Assembly: GCF_000168975.1 (NCBI RefSeq)
Contig: NZ_AAUW01000006.1
Location: forward strand, 124,001 to 188,000
From: Roseibium aggregatum IAM 12614
GTDB taxonomy: Bacteria; Pseudomonadota; Alphaproteobacteria; Rhizobiales; Stappiaceae
Reading direction: 5' to 3'
Length of the DNA: 64,000 nt
Below are positions 45,331-53,705 of this stretch, piece after piece; the stretch's first letter is position 1, and every line of letters begins with the position of its first letter. The notes below the pieces were generated by a model. The model did no database searches and was not told the origin of the DNA. It saw only the letters and a program-made list of their open reading frames with translations. The position numbers were made by a program, and so were the translations under genes.

Positions 45331-45758
45331 GAGGACAGGGAGCCAACTTCAGGTGTCGCGGACGTGGTCTTGAGGCCCTGAAGGCGGGCGGAGCGCAGCA
45401 GGATATCCGCGGTCGACGGATTGAGGGCCATGGGCATGTCATAGACGACGGCAAGGCGCATCAGGGCCTTCACGTCGACATCATGCGGCATGGGCGACAG
45501 CGGGTCGACGAAGAACAGCAGGCCCTGCAGCTTGCCTTCGGCAATCATGGCGCCGATCTGCTGGTCGCCGCCGAGTGGACCGCTTTTCAGCCGCGTGACC
45601 TTGAGGGTCGGACAGGCTTCCAGAATACGGCCGCCGGTGGTGCCGGTGCTGACCAGATCGAAGACGGAAAGCTTGTCCTGGTGCCGTCTGGCGAACTCGA
45701 CCATGGCGTCTTTTTTGGCGTCATGCGCGACAAGCGCAAGAGTGGGCGTGGCAGGCAT
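45327..45758 (-). CDS. mgsA: Methylglyoxal synthase
   Basis: A 143-residue enzyme converting dihydroxyacetone phosphate to methylglyoxal and phosphate, the bypass that relieves sugar-phosphate stress. [25 protein letters not shown], the catalytic region [14 protein letters not shown] with Asp, and [17 protein letters not shown] with His are all conserved. It is the first gene of mgsA-glk-hrpB and overlaps glk by four bases. Coupling of mgsA to glk fits control of glucose-derived triose phosphate. Confidence 0.96.
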   Translation of the reverse strand: MPATPTLALVAHDAKKDAMVEFARRHQDKLSVFDLVSTGTTGGRILEACPTLKVTRLKSGPLGGDQQIGAMIAEGKLQGLLFFVDPLSPMPHDVDVKALMRLAVVYDMPMALNPSTADILLRSARLQGLKTTSATPEVGSLSS

Positions 45759-45998
45759 CGGTGGTCCTCTGGGGTCTAGGCAATCCGGATCGATTGAATA
45801 GCCGAAAGCTGATCGAAACCAAAGTCCCGGGAGGTCTGTTCGTGCACTGATGAAAACGGACGAAAAGACACCCTGGCCGGAAGCGACAGCAGCGGGAAAG
45901 TGTTTAGCCGTTCAAAGCGCTTTAGGCAAAGGAAGATGACGGGGTTGGCTCAGAAGCTGTTCCCTTCGGGAAGACGGCTGGCCGAAAGGAAAAGAAAA

Positions 45999-46025
45999 TG
46001 CCGCGTTCCAGACCGGAACGCGGCA
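45999..46025 (-). terminator. Rho-independent terminator of the DUF1194 gene
   Basis: TGCCGCGTTCC (45999-46009) pairs with GGAACGCGGCA (46015-46025), and on the minus strand is followed by TTTTCTTTTCCTTT. It lies in the 295-base gap before mgsA, which contains nothing else recognisable. Confidence 0.9.
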
Positions 46026-46053
46026 GGTGATAAGGAGAATGGAGACGTGGCGG

Positions 46054-46908
46054 TCAGTCGAACAGATTGCAGCGGATCGGCTCGCGTCCGGCCACACGCT
46101 GGAAATAAGGGTCGGGCTCCTGCAGGTGTAGTCCGGCGATCTCCATCACCAGCTTCATGCGGATCGCATCGGCGAACGCTTCCTGGCTGCGCACTGGAAT
46201 GGCAAAGGAGCCCGGACCGCCGATGACGCAATCCTCGTAATAGTGGTCGAGGTTGAGCATTGCCTGCCAGGTGTTCTTGTTCGATTTCATCATCAGCGGC
46301 AGACCGTTGATGGTGACGCCGGCTGCCACCATGCGGTCGCGCATTGCCGTCACCGAACCGCCCTGGTTGTTCGGGCCGTCACCGGAAATGTCGATCACGC
46401 GCCGCAAACCCTCATACTGGTTGTTCTGAACCAGAAAGACGGACTTTTCGAGCGCTGAGGCAATGGAGGTGCGCTGGACCTGCCGGAGCGGCGCTTCCGC
46501 GATCTTGGAAGCAAAGTGAGCGGCAGACCCTGCGTCCTGGATCACCGTCCAGTCGGCCACGATGAAATGCTCGTCGACACCGCCCCACTCCATGTAGGTC
46601 ACGGCAACACGGCCGATCGGACCCACCTGAATGGCGTCAAGGAATTCCCTGGAGGTGAGAGCGGCGACATACCCGGCGCGCTGCACTTCCTGTTCCTCAG
46701 TATCCATGGATTGAGAGATATCGACAGCCAGGACGAGCTCGACGTCCACTTCATTGGCCGGATTATAGCTGTATTGCGAAGAAGCCATCAGGGCCGGACG
46801 GTAGTCTCGGGCTGAGGCAGGCGCGGCAAAAAGGAATGCCACACAGATCAGTGACAGTAAATTTGTAACCGTCGTTGCACAGTCTAGTTTTGTTATGTCG
46901 AGACGCAT
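46054..46908 (-). CDS. DUF1194 (von Willebrand A-like) secreted protein
   Basis: A 284-residue DUF1194 protein. A signal-like hydrophobic stretch (TNLLSLICVAFLFAAPASA) follows a short cytoplasmic part. VDVELVLAVDISQSMD is the MIDAS-type metal site (D-x-S-x-S) of a VWA domain, and RRVIDISGDGPNN carries the later Asp. The terminal CNLFD ends the chain. DUF1194 proteins are common in alphaproteobacteria and have no established role; metal-dependent protein binding in the periplasm is likely. It has its own terminator. Confidence 0.93.
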   Translation of the reverse strand: MRLDITKLDCATTVTNLLSLICVAFLFAAPASARDYRPALMASSQYSYNPANEVDVELVLAVDISQSMDTEEQEVQRAGYVAALTSREFLDAIQVGPIGRVAVTYMEWGGVDEHFIVADWTVIQDAGSAAHFASKIAEAPLRQVQRTSIASALEKSVFLVQNNQYEGLRRVIDISGDGPNNQGGSVTAMRDRMVAAGVTINGLPLMMKSNKNTWQAMLNLDHYYEDCVIGGPGSFAIPVRSQEAFADAIRMKLVMEIAGLHLQEPDPYFQRVAGREPIRCNLFD

Positions 46909-47407
46909 GGTTCTTCTCCTTAAGTCAGCCTTTCGGCAGGATGGCCACGTCTCCCCTGTTTATTTTGTTGTTTAATTCCTTATCTTTCCGTTCCTCGTGA
47001 TTCCTAACAAGGCACTGGCTGAATGCCTTGGTTCAGCTTCGAAATTTACTTAGCAAGCTACATGCCAAACGTAGCGTAATATTCCCAAGCTGGCAAAAGT
47101 AATGTGCACGCAGTGCATGTTCTATCCACAGGCTCGGGATATGTTCCCGACTTGCTAGGCAAATTTTTCATCCATGGCCGAACGTCTGGCCTTACGTATA
47201 AGTAAGGTGGTGTTTTTTCGAGGGAAATCAATCCGCCATGACGGTCACATTTTTGCGCAAACCCGTGAGAAATTCTGGCGAGATTGCAGGTCGGTGTCCC
47301 AAAAAAGCAGTCAATTCAGAAGCTTTGACAGGGTCCGGGGCAGTCCGTTTAAACGGCCGTATTCCGGCCGGTCATGCACTGGTGTTTGCTAGATGTGGAA
47401 AATCCAC
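46909..47407. other. Long AT-richer intergenic region upstream of the nucleoside locus
   Basis: About 500 bases (to 47407) with no gene, followed by the operator cluster; the whole gap to the SorC start is 928 bases. It shows a lowered GC content and short inverted elements (for example TGCAC-GCA-GTGCA near 47107-47119). A segment at 47158-47168 (TAGGCAAATTTTTC) resembles one half of the downstream palindromes. ORFs here (47174, 47238) read through palindromes and have no family match. Confidence 0.5.
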
Positions 47408-47484
47408 CGGCAAATTTTGCCGTGCAGCTAGGCAAAATTTGCCGTGCTCGTCCAAAAAATCCGCAGCCTTGGGCAGAATTTGCC
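47408..47484. promoter_or_regulatory. Cluster of three phased palindromic operators
   Basis: Three near-identical palindromes: CGGCAAATTTTGCCG (47408-47422, perfect), GGCAAAATTTGCC (47431-47443, perfect) and GGCAGAATTTGCC (47472-47484, one mismatch). The centres at 47415, 47437 and 47478 are 22 and 41 bp apart, about two and four helical turns, so all sites face the same side of the helix. They lie 350-430 bases before the SorC-type regulator at 47837. Cooperative binding of an oligomeric regulator, probably the SorC/DeoR-type protein, is inferred. Confidence 0.7.
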
Positions 47485-47836
47485 GCCACTCAGAGGTGGT
47501 GTTTGACGCATATTGCTGCCCAGAAATGCAGCAATCAGCCAGAAAATTGGCAGTTTTTTTAGTTGACGGCAAAGGCAAGGCTGGTCATGATCTGAAGAAA
47601 TTCTCACTTGGTGAAGAATTTTTCGGAGAGCCTTCGCGGCCCCGGAAAACAAAAGCTCCGAAAGAGAGCAGGGCACAGCCGGACCGTTGCGGTCAACCGC
47701 GTCGCATGGCTGAACGGGCAGGTATTTCATCCAGCGTGGTGCAATGCCGAAAGGCCGGGCGTTTTGAGAGTGGTTGAGCATCCTGTCCGCCGCAAGGCGT
47801 GTGCAGTGGCTCTGGAGGGGAAGGTTTCGACGCGGA

Positions 47837-48820
47837 ATGCAGACTCGCGACGACGACTGGACATCGTATATGGCCATCCGGGCAGCGTGGCTGTCCTTTG
47901 TGGGCGGCCGTACCCAGGGTGAGATTGCCTCACAGCTTGGCGTGTCGCCTGCCAAGGTGCATCGCCTGATCGCTCATGCGCAAAAAGCCGGATTCGTCAA
48001 ATTCCAGGTCGATGGTCGCCCGATGGAATGCCTTCAGCTTGAAAAGGAGCTGACGGAGCATTTCGGCCTGACCAATTGCATCATCGCGCCCGATCTTGGC
48101 GGCGGTGATGACGACAGCGCTCTCAGGGCCGTGGCGGTGTCTGCGGCACAGTTTCTGTCCGGCCTGCTCGGCGGTAACAATGTCACTCGCCTTGGCGTCG
48201 GCATGGGCCGTACGCTGACGGCGGCTGTCGAGGCCTTGCCGAAGGTCACGCGAAACGATCTGGAAATCATGTCGATCTGCGGATCCCTGACACGCACGCT
48301 TGCCGCCAACCCCTATGACATCGTTCAGAAGATGCAGGAACGCACAGGTGGCATCGGCTACTATCTGCCGGTTCCCTATTTTGCCGAGAACCAGGACGAA
48401 AAGGCGATGTTCCTGACCCAGCGCAGCGTGCAGGACCTGATGGACCGCGCGCGCCAGTCGGATGCCTTCCTGATCGGGATCGGCTCCGTCGAGAACGAGG
48501 GGCATCTTGTCCAGCGCGGCATGATTTCCAAAAAAGAACAGGAAGATTTGCTGTCGGGCGGCGCCGTCTGTGATTTGATGGGGCGCTTTCTGACGATCGA
48601 GGGAAAATTGGCCCCGGATCCGCTCGGCGATTGCGCCGTGGGTCTGCATTTCGATGAAGTGCGCGGGCGCCGTGTGATTGCGCTGGTAGGTGGGGAGAGC
48701 AAGGTGGAAGCCACGCTCGCGGCCCTGCGTACCGGTGTCATTACCGACCTTGTGGCAGACGAGACCCTTGCGAGGGCTCTGACGGCACGGGCCGGATTGC
48801 AGCTGGCACAGTCCGCATGA
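47837..48820 (+). CDS. SorC/DeoR-type sugar-binding transcriptional regulator
   Basis: A 327-residue SorC-family regulator. The N-terminal helix-turn-helix reads TQGEIASQLGVSPAKVHRLI; the sugar-binding domain (from about residue 60) contains RLGVGMGRTLTAAVEAL, DAFLIGIGSVENEGHLV and CDLMGRFLTIEG. The ATG at 47837 follows GGAGGGGAAGG at 47815-47825; upstream in-frame codons look non-coding. Members near deo genes sense deoxyribose 5-phosphate or nucleoside-derived phosphosugars. It is first in line before the nucleoside transporter and salvage genes, so it most likely controls that locus through the palindromes upstream. Confidence 0.92.
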   Translation: MQTRDDDWTSYMAIRAAWLSFVGGRTQGEIASQLGVSPAKVHRLIAHAQKAGFVKFQVDGRPMECLQLEKELTEHFGLTNCIIAPDLGGGDDDSALRAVAVSAAQFLSGLLGGNNVTRLGVGMGRTLTAAVEALPKVTRNDLEIMSICGSLTRTLAANPYDIVQKMQERTGGIGYYLPVPYFAENQDEKAMFLTQRSVQDLMDRARQSDAFLIGIGSVENEGHLVQRGMISKKEQEDLLSGGAVCDLMGRFLTIEGKLAPDPLGDCAVGLHFDEVRGRRVIALVGGESKVEATLAALRTGVITDLVADETLARALTARAGLQLAQSA

Positions 48821-48888
48821 TGCGGCTGGGCCACGAGGGGAAACGGGCCGGCCACAAGGCAGGCCCCCGCATGTCGGAGGACATATAA

Positions 48889-49890
48889 GTGAAAAAGCTT
48901 CTTACCATCGGCACCGCGCTTGCCGGCCTGGCCTTTACCGCCGTGGGCGCACTTGCAGCCGATATCAAGCCGGCAGTGCTTTACGATCTGGGCGGTCGTT
49001 TCGACAAGTCGTTCAACGAAGGTGCCTACAACGGCGCTGAAAAGTTCAAGGAAGACACCGGCGTCGAATACCGCGACTTCGAAATCCAGAACGATAGCCA
49101 GCGCGAACAGGCTCTGCGCAACTTCGCCAAGCGCGGCATGAACCCGATCGTCGCCATCGGCTTCTCCCAGGCCAATGCCGTGGAAAAGGTTGCCAAGGAA
49201 TTCCCGGACACGCAGTTCGCGATCGTCGACATGGTCGTCGACCTGCCGAACGTGCGCTCCATCCTGTTCAAAGAGCAGGAAGGCTCCTACATCGTCGGCA
49301 TGCTGGCCGCTATGGCGTCCGAAACCGGCAAGGTCGGCTTCGTCGGCGGCATGGACATTCCGCTGATCCGCAAGTTCTCCTGCGGCTACAAGCAGGGCGT
49401 GATGGCCGCCAACCCGAACGCGGAAGTGTTCGAGAACATGACCGGCACCACCGGCGCGGCCTGGAACGATCCCGTCAAGGGTGGCGAACTGGCCAAGTCG
49501 CAGTTCGACCGTGGTGCTGACGTCGTCTATCACGCCGCCGGCGGCACCGGCATCGGTGTTCTGCAGGCTGCTGCTGACGCCGGCAAGCTCGGCATCGGCG
49601 TGGACAGCAACCAGAACAACCTGCATCCGGGTTCGGTTCTGACTTCCATGCTGAAGCGCGTTGACATCGCCGTCTACCAGGCGTTCGAAGACGCCGCCAA
49701 CGACAGCTGGTCTTCCGGCTTCGAAGTGCTCGGCCTCAAGGAAGGCGGCGTCGACTGGGCGCTGGACGACAACAATGCCGAACTCGTCAACGACGAGATG
49801 AAAGCCAAGGTCGAAGAAGCGACCCAGAAGATCATCTCCGGCGAGATCGAAGTTCACGACTACATGGCCGACCAGTCCTGCCCGATGTAA
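48889..49890 (+). CDS. BMP-family nucleoside ABC transporter substrate-binding protein (copy 1)
   Basis: A 333-residue BmpA/Med-family periplasmic nucleoside-binding protein. A signal peptide (MKKLLTIGTALAGLAFTAVG) precedes DIKPAVLYDLGGRFDKSFNE, NFAKRGMNPIVAIGF, HAAGGTGIGVLQAA and GVDSNQNNLHPG, all conserved in the family. The start is GTG at 48889 with GGAGG at 48876-48880. Exactly two Cys exist in the mature protein (165 and 331), which suggests a disulfide. It is followed by a close paralogue and the rest of the importer. Confidence 0.94.
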   Translation: MKKLLTIGTALAGLAFTAVGALAADIKPAVLYDLGGRFDKSFNEGAYNGAEKFKEDTGVEYRDFEIQNDSQREQALRNFAKRGMNPIVAIGFSQANAVEKVAKEFPDTQFAIVDMVVDLPNVRSILFKEQEGSYIVGMLAAMASETGKVGFVGGMDIPLIRKFSCGYKQGVMAANPNAEVFENMTGTTGAAWNDPVKGGELAKSQFDRGADVVYHAAGGTGIGVLQAAADAGKLGIGVDSNQNNLHPGSVLTSMLKRVDIAVYQAFEDAANDSWSSGFEVLGLKEGGVDWALDDNNAELVNDEMKAKVEEATQKIISGEIEVHDYMADQSCPM

Positions 49891-49902
49891 GGCAGATCTA
49901 AC

Positions 49903-49932
49903 GGACCTCCGCGCGGTTTCGCGCGGAGGTCC
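49903..49932 (+). terminator. Perfect 12-bp hairpin between the two BMP genes
   Basis: GGACCTCCGCGC (49903-49914), a 6-base loop and GCGCGGAGGTCC (49921-49932). It lies 13 bases past the first BMP gene and has only a short T-stretch after it. This suggests partial termination or 3' protection, so that the first binding protein is produced in excess, as in many ABC importer operons. Confidence 0.8.
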
Positions 49933-49975
49933 ACCTGTATTTTCTGGCGTGCCCAACCCGTTTTCGGAGGACAGG

Positions 49976-50971
49976 ATGCTCCGTCTCACATCAGGCGTCA
50001 TTGCTGCGGCCTGCGCTGTCTTCATGACAACAACGGCAAGTCTGGCCGAACCGGCCATCGTTTATTCCGTCGGCGGAAAGTTCGACGGTTCATTCAACGA
50101 AAGCGCCTATGCCGGCGTGAAACGGTTTCAGGACCAGGACGGCGGCACCGTTCGGGAATTCGAGTTGGAACGCGATGCGCAGAGCCTGCAGGCCTTGCGG
50201 AATTTCGCCAGCCGGGGCGCATCGCCCGTGGTCGCCATCGGCTTCAATCAGGCCAATTCGCTTGGCCAGGTAGCGCCCAATTTTCCCGATACGGATTTTG
50301 CCATCGTCGACATGGTGGTCGATCAGCCGAACGTGCGCTCCTACGTCTTCAAGGAACATGAGGGTGCCTATATCGGCGGCCTGCTGGCGGGCATGGCCTC
50401 CAGAAGCGGCACCATCGGCTTTGTCGGCGGCATGGATATACCGATCATTCAGCGGTTCCTGTGCGGCTACAAGCAGGGCGCGCAGGCCGCCAGAGCGGAC
50501 ATCCGCGTTCTGTCCAACATGACGGGCGATACGCCGGCCGCCTTTGCCGATCCCGTTCGCGGCAGTGAACTGGCCATTGGCCAGATCAACCAGGGCGCCG
50601 ATGTGATCATTCAGGCAGCCGGGGGAACCGGCATCGGTGTGCTGCAGGCAGCGGCAGACAAGGGCGTGCTCGGCATGGGCACCGACAGCAACCAGAACGG
50701 CCTGCACCCGGGCAAGGTCCTGACCTCCATCCGCAAGCGCGTGGACAATGCCGTCTACGACAGCTTTCAGGCAGCGAAGGACAGAACCTTCGAACCCGGC
50801 ATCAAGGTGCTGGGCGTCGCGGACGGCGGCATGGACTGGGTGCTGGACGAAAACAACAAGGACCTGATCACGCCGGACATGAAGGCTGCGGCGGACGCTG
50901 CCGTTGCCGCTATCTCCGACGGCAGCGTCAAGGTTCACGATGTCGTCACGGACGGAGCGTGTCCTTTCTGA
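49976..50971 (+). CDS. BMP-family nucleoside ABC transporter substrate-binding protein (copy 2)
   Basis: A 331-residue paralogue of the preceding gene, homologous along its full length (AIVYSVGGKFDGSFNES, NFASRGASPVVAIGF, QAAGGTGIGVLQAA, GTDSNQNGLHPG). A signal peptide (MLRLTSGVIAAACAVFMTT) is present. Cys163 and Cys329 match the two Cys of copy 1. The ATG at 49976 follows GGAGGACAG. Two receptors may feed one permease pair with different nucleoside preferences. Confidence 0.93.
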   Translation: MLRLTSGVIAAACAVFMTTTASLAEPAIVYSVGGKFDGSFNESAYAGVKRFQDQDGGTVREFELERDAQSLQALRNFASRGASPVVAIGFNQANSLGQVAPNFPDTDFAIVDMVVDQPNVRSYVFKEHEGAYIGGLLAGMASRSGTIGFVGGMDIPIIQRFLCGYKQGAQAARADIRVLSNMTGDTPAAFADPVRGSELAIGQINQGADVIIQAAGGTGIGVLQAAADKGVLGMGTDSNQNGLHPGKVLTSIRKRVDNAVYDSFQAAKDRTFEPGIKVLGVADGGMDWVLDENNKDLITPDMKAAADAAVAAISDGSVKVHDVVTDGACPF

Positions 50972-51043
50972 TCGGGACACAGCAAGGCAGCGGCGAGGGG
51001 CAATAACAATGACAAAGAAAAACAGTCACGCCTGGGGGAACGC

Positions 51044-52600
51044 ATGAGCGATACGCCGGCAATCGAACTGCGCAAGATCAACAAGCGCTTTGGCCCGGTT
51101 CATGCCAACAAGGACATCGACCTTGTGGTCAAGAAAGGGTCGATCCACGGCATCATCGGCGAGAACGGGGCAGGCAAATCGACGCTCATGTCCATTCTCT
51201 ACGGCTTCTATCAGGCCGACGAGGGCGACATCCTGGTGGACGGCAAGAAGGTCACCATCTCGGACTCCAAGGCCGCCATCGGCTTGGGCATCGGCATGGT
51301 GCATCAGCACTTCATGCTGGTCGATAATTTCTCGGTGCTTGAAAACGTGGTGCTGGGCGCCGAGGACAGCGCCCTCCTGTCCGGCGGCATCAACCGCGCC
51401 CGGACGGAACTCAAGCGGCTGGAAGACGAATATGAGCTGCGTGTCGATCCGGACGCCCTGATCCAGGATCTACCGGTCGGCCTGCAGCAGCGAGTGGAAA
51501 TCCTGAAAGCGCTCTATCGCAGCGCGGAAGTTCTGATCCTCGACGAACCGACCGGCGTTCTGACACCGCCGGAAGCGGACCATCTCTTCAAGATCCTCGA
51601 AGTCCTGAAGAACGAGGGCAAGACGGTTCTGCTGATCACGCACAAGCTGCGCGAGATCATGGCAGCGACGGACACCGTTTCCGTCATGCGCCGCGGCGAG
51701 ATGGTGGCGACACGCGAAACGGCGAGCACTTCCATGGAAGAACTGGCCGAACTGATGGTCGGCCGAAGTGTTCTGCTGCGCGTCGACAAGAAACCGGCGC
51801 AACCCAAGGCACCCGTAATGGAAGTCGAGAACCTGACGGTCACCGACAGCCGCGGCGTTCAGGTGGTCAAGGACGTTTCCTTCATCGTGTGTGCGGGCGA
51901 AATCGTCGGCATCGCCGGTGTCTCCGGCAACGGCCAGTCGGAACTCCTGGAAACCCTTGCGGGCATCCGCCGCGCGACCAGAGGCACGCTGAAGATCAAC
52001 GGCGAGACCATTGATCTGGGAACGAGCACGCTTGATGCCGCAGACATGCGGGCCAAGAGCATGGGCCACGTGCCGGAAGACCGGCACCGGATGGGCCTCA
52101 TCAATTCCTTCTCCGAATACGAGAATTCCATCCTCGGCTATCACCGCGATCCGGCCTATTCCAGGGGCGTTCTGATGGATCTTGCCGCCATCAAGAAAAA
52201 CGCTGTGGCGGAGATCGAGAAATACGATATCCGCCCACCCAATCCGATGCTGAAGACCGCCAATTTCTCGGGTGGCAACCAGCAGAAGATCGTGCTGGCG
52301 CGCGAGATCGAGCGCGATCCGGAGGTGCTTCTGGTTGGTCAGCCGACGCGCGGTGTCGATATCGGCGCCATCGAATTCATCCACCGCCGCATCGTGGAAA
52401 TGCGCGATGCCGGCAAGGGCATATTGCTGGTCTCGGTAGAACTTGACGAAATCCGTGCGCTGTCCGACCGGGTGCTGGTGATGTTCGACGGCAAGATCGT
52501 CGGCGAACGCGGCAGCGATGCGGACGAAGGCGAACTTGGCCTGCTGATGGCCGGTGTGGAAGATAACAACAAGATGGCTGTTGAAGGAGGCGCGCGATGA
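51044..52600 (+). CDS. Nucleoside ABC transporter ATP-binding protein (double ABC)
   Basis: A 518-residue protein with two ABC cassettes, as in sugar and nucleoside (NupA/BmpA-type) importers. The first cassette has Walker A GENGAGKSTL and VLILDEPTGVLTPPEAD as Walker B. The second has GVSGNGQSELLETLAG, LSGGNQQ-like NFSGGNQQKIVLAREI, and VLLVGQPTRGVDIGAIEF. Walker B of the second cassette carries Gln in place of Glu, as usual in this family. It overlaps the first permease gene by four bases (52597-52600). Confidence 0.95.
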   Translation: MSDTPAIELRKINKRFGPVHANKDIDLVVKKGSIHGIIGENGAGKSTLMSILYGFYQADEGDILVDGKKVTISDSKAAIGLGIGMVHQHFMLVDNFSVLENVVLGAEDSALLSGGINRARTELKRLEDEYELRVDPDALIQDLPVGLQQRVEILKALYRSAEVLILDEPTGVLTPPEADHLFKILEVLKNEGKTVLLITHKLREIMAATDTVSVMRRGEMVATRETASTSMEELAELMVGRSVLLRVDKKPAQPKAPVMEVENLTVTDSRGVQVVKDVSFIVCAGEIVGIAGVSGNGQSELLETLAGIRRATRGTLKINGETIDLGTSTLDAADMRAKSMGHVPEDRHRMGLINSFSEYENSILGYHRDPAYSRGVLMDLAAIKKNAVAEIEKYDIRPPNPMLKTANFSGGNQQKIVLAREIERDPEVLLVGQPTRGVDIGAIEFIHRRIVEMRDAGKGILLVSVELDEIRALSDRVLVMFDGKIVGERGSDADEGELGLLMAGVEDNNKMAVEGGAR

Positions 52601-53703
52601 GTGCCGGTCAGCTCCCGCGCTGGGTCGATTACGGCCTGATACCGTTCCTGAACCTGGCCGCCGCCTTTCTGGTGTCGGGCCTCGTCGTTGTCCTGATCGG
52701 TGAAAACCCGCTGGACGCGGTGCAGCTCCTGGTCTGGGGCTCCGTAGGATATGGAGAAGGCATCGGCTTCACGCTGTTTTACGCCACCAACTTCATCTTC
52801 ACCGGCCTGGCCGTGGCCGTCGCCTTTCATGCCGGGCTCTTCAACATCGGCGGCGAGGGGCAGGCCTATATCGGCGGTCTCGGGGTTGCCTTTGCCTGTC
52901 TGGCGCTGGACCAAATCGTGCCGTGGTACATCACCCTGCCGTTTGCCATCATTGGCTCGTCGCTGATGGGGGCCGCCTGGGCGTTTATTCCGGCCTGGCT
53001 GCAGGCGACCCGCGGCAGCCACGTGGTGATCACCACCATCATGTTCAACTTCATCGCCTCGTCGCTGATGGTCTATCTGCTCAACAACGCGTTGAAGAAA
53101 CCGGGGTCGATGCAGCCCGAAACGCGGACCTTCGAGGCGGGCGGCCGTCTGCCGTTCCTGAACGATATCTTCCCGTCCTTCGGCTTCGGCTATGCCCCGG
53201 TCAACCTGTCGCTCTTCGTCGCGCTGGCGGCATGTGTGCTGGTCTGGGTCCTGATCTGGCGCACCAAACTGGGCTTCGAGATCCGGTCCTTCGGCGCCAA
53301 TGCCACGGCAGCGGTCTATGCCGGTATCTCGCCGGTGCGCACCATTGTCATCACCATGCTCATATCCGGCGGTCTGGCAGGCATGATGGCGATCAACGAG
53401 ATCATGGGCTCGCAGCACCGGTTGCTGATCGACTTCGTGACCGGCTACGGCTTCGTCGGCATTGCCGTCGCACTCATGGGCCGGGCCCATCCGGTCGGCA
53501 TCGTTCTGGCGTCGATCCTGTTCGGCATGCTCTATCAGGGCGGCGCGGAGCTTTCGTTCGAAATGCCGAACATCACGCGGGACATGATCATCGTGATCCA
53601 GGGCCTCGTGATCCTGTTCGCCGGTGCGCTTGAGCACATGTTCCGTCCGGCCATCGTCAAGCTGTTCACGCCCTCCCGGGCCCTTGCCGCGAAGGAGGCG
53701 TGA
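52597..53703 (+). CDS. Nucleoside ABC transporter permease 1
   Basis: A 368-residue BPD_transp_2-family permease with about nine to ten membrane segments. GEGIGFTLFYATNFIFTGLA and VAFHAGLFNIGGEGQAYIGG are hallmark segments of nucleoside-importer permeases (YufP-like). GFEIRSFGANATAAVYAGI is the loop that contacts the ATPase. The start ATG overlaps the ATPase stop. Confidence 0.94.
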   Translation: MSAGQLPRWVDYGLIPFLNLAAAFLVSGLVVVLIGENPLDAVQLLVWGSVGYGEGIGFTLFYATNFIFTGLAVAVAFHAGLFNIGGEGQAYIGGLGVAFACLALDQIVPWYITLPFAIIGSSLMGAAWAFIPAWLQATRGSHVVITTIMFNFIASSLMVYLLNNALKKPGSMQPETRTFEAGGRLPFLNDIFPSFGFGYAPVNLSLFVALAACVLVWVLIWRTKLGFEIRSFGANATAAVYAGISPVRTIVITMLISGGLAGMMAINEIMGSQHRLLIDFVTGYGFVGIAVALMGRAHPVGIVLASILFGMLYQGGAELSFEMPNITRDMIIVIQGLVILFAGALEHMFRPAIVKLFTPSRALAAKEA

Positions 53704-53705
53704 TC

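Noticed and set aside
47238-47777. 179-codon plus-strand ORF before the SorC gene
   Set aside because: It reads straight through the three palindromes, has no family or ribosome site, and has an odd Cys/Arg-rich composition; regulatory DNA is the better reading.
48376-50058. Minus-strand 560-codon open frame opposite the SorC and BMP genes
   Set aside because: It crosses two real genes and their intergenic space; no motif.
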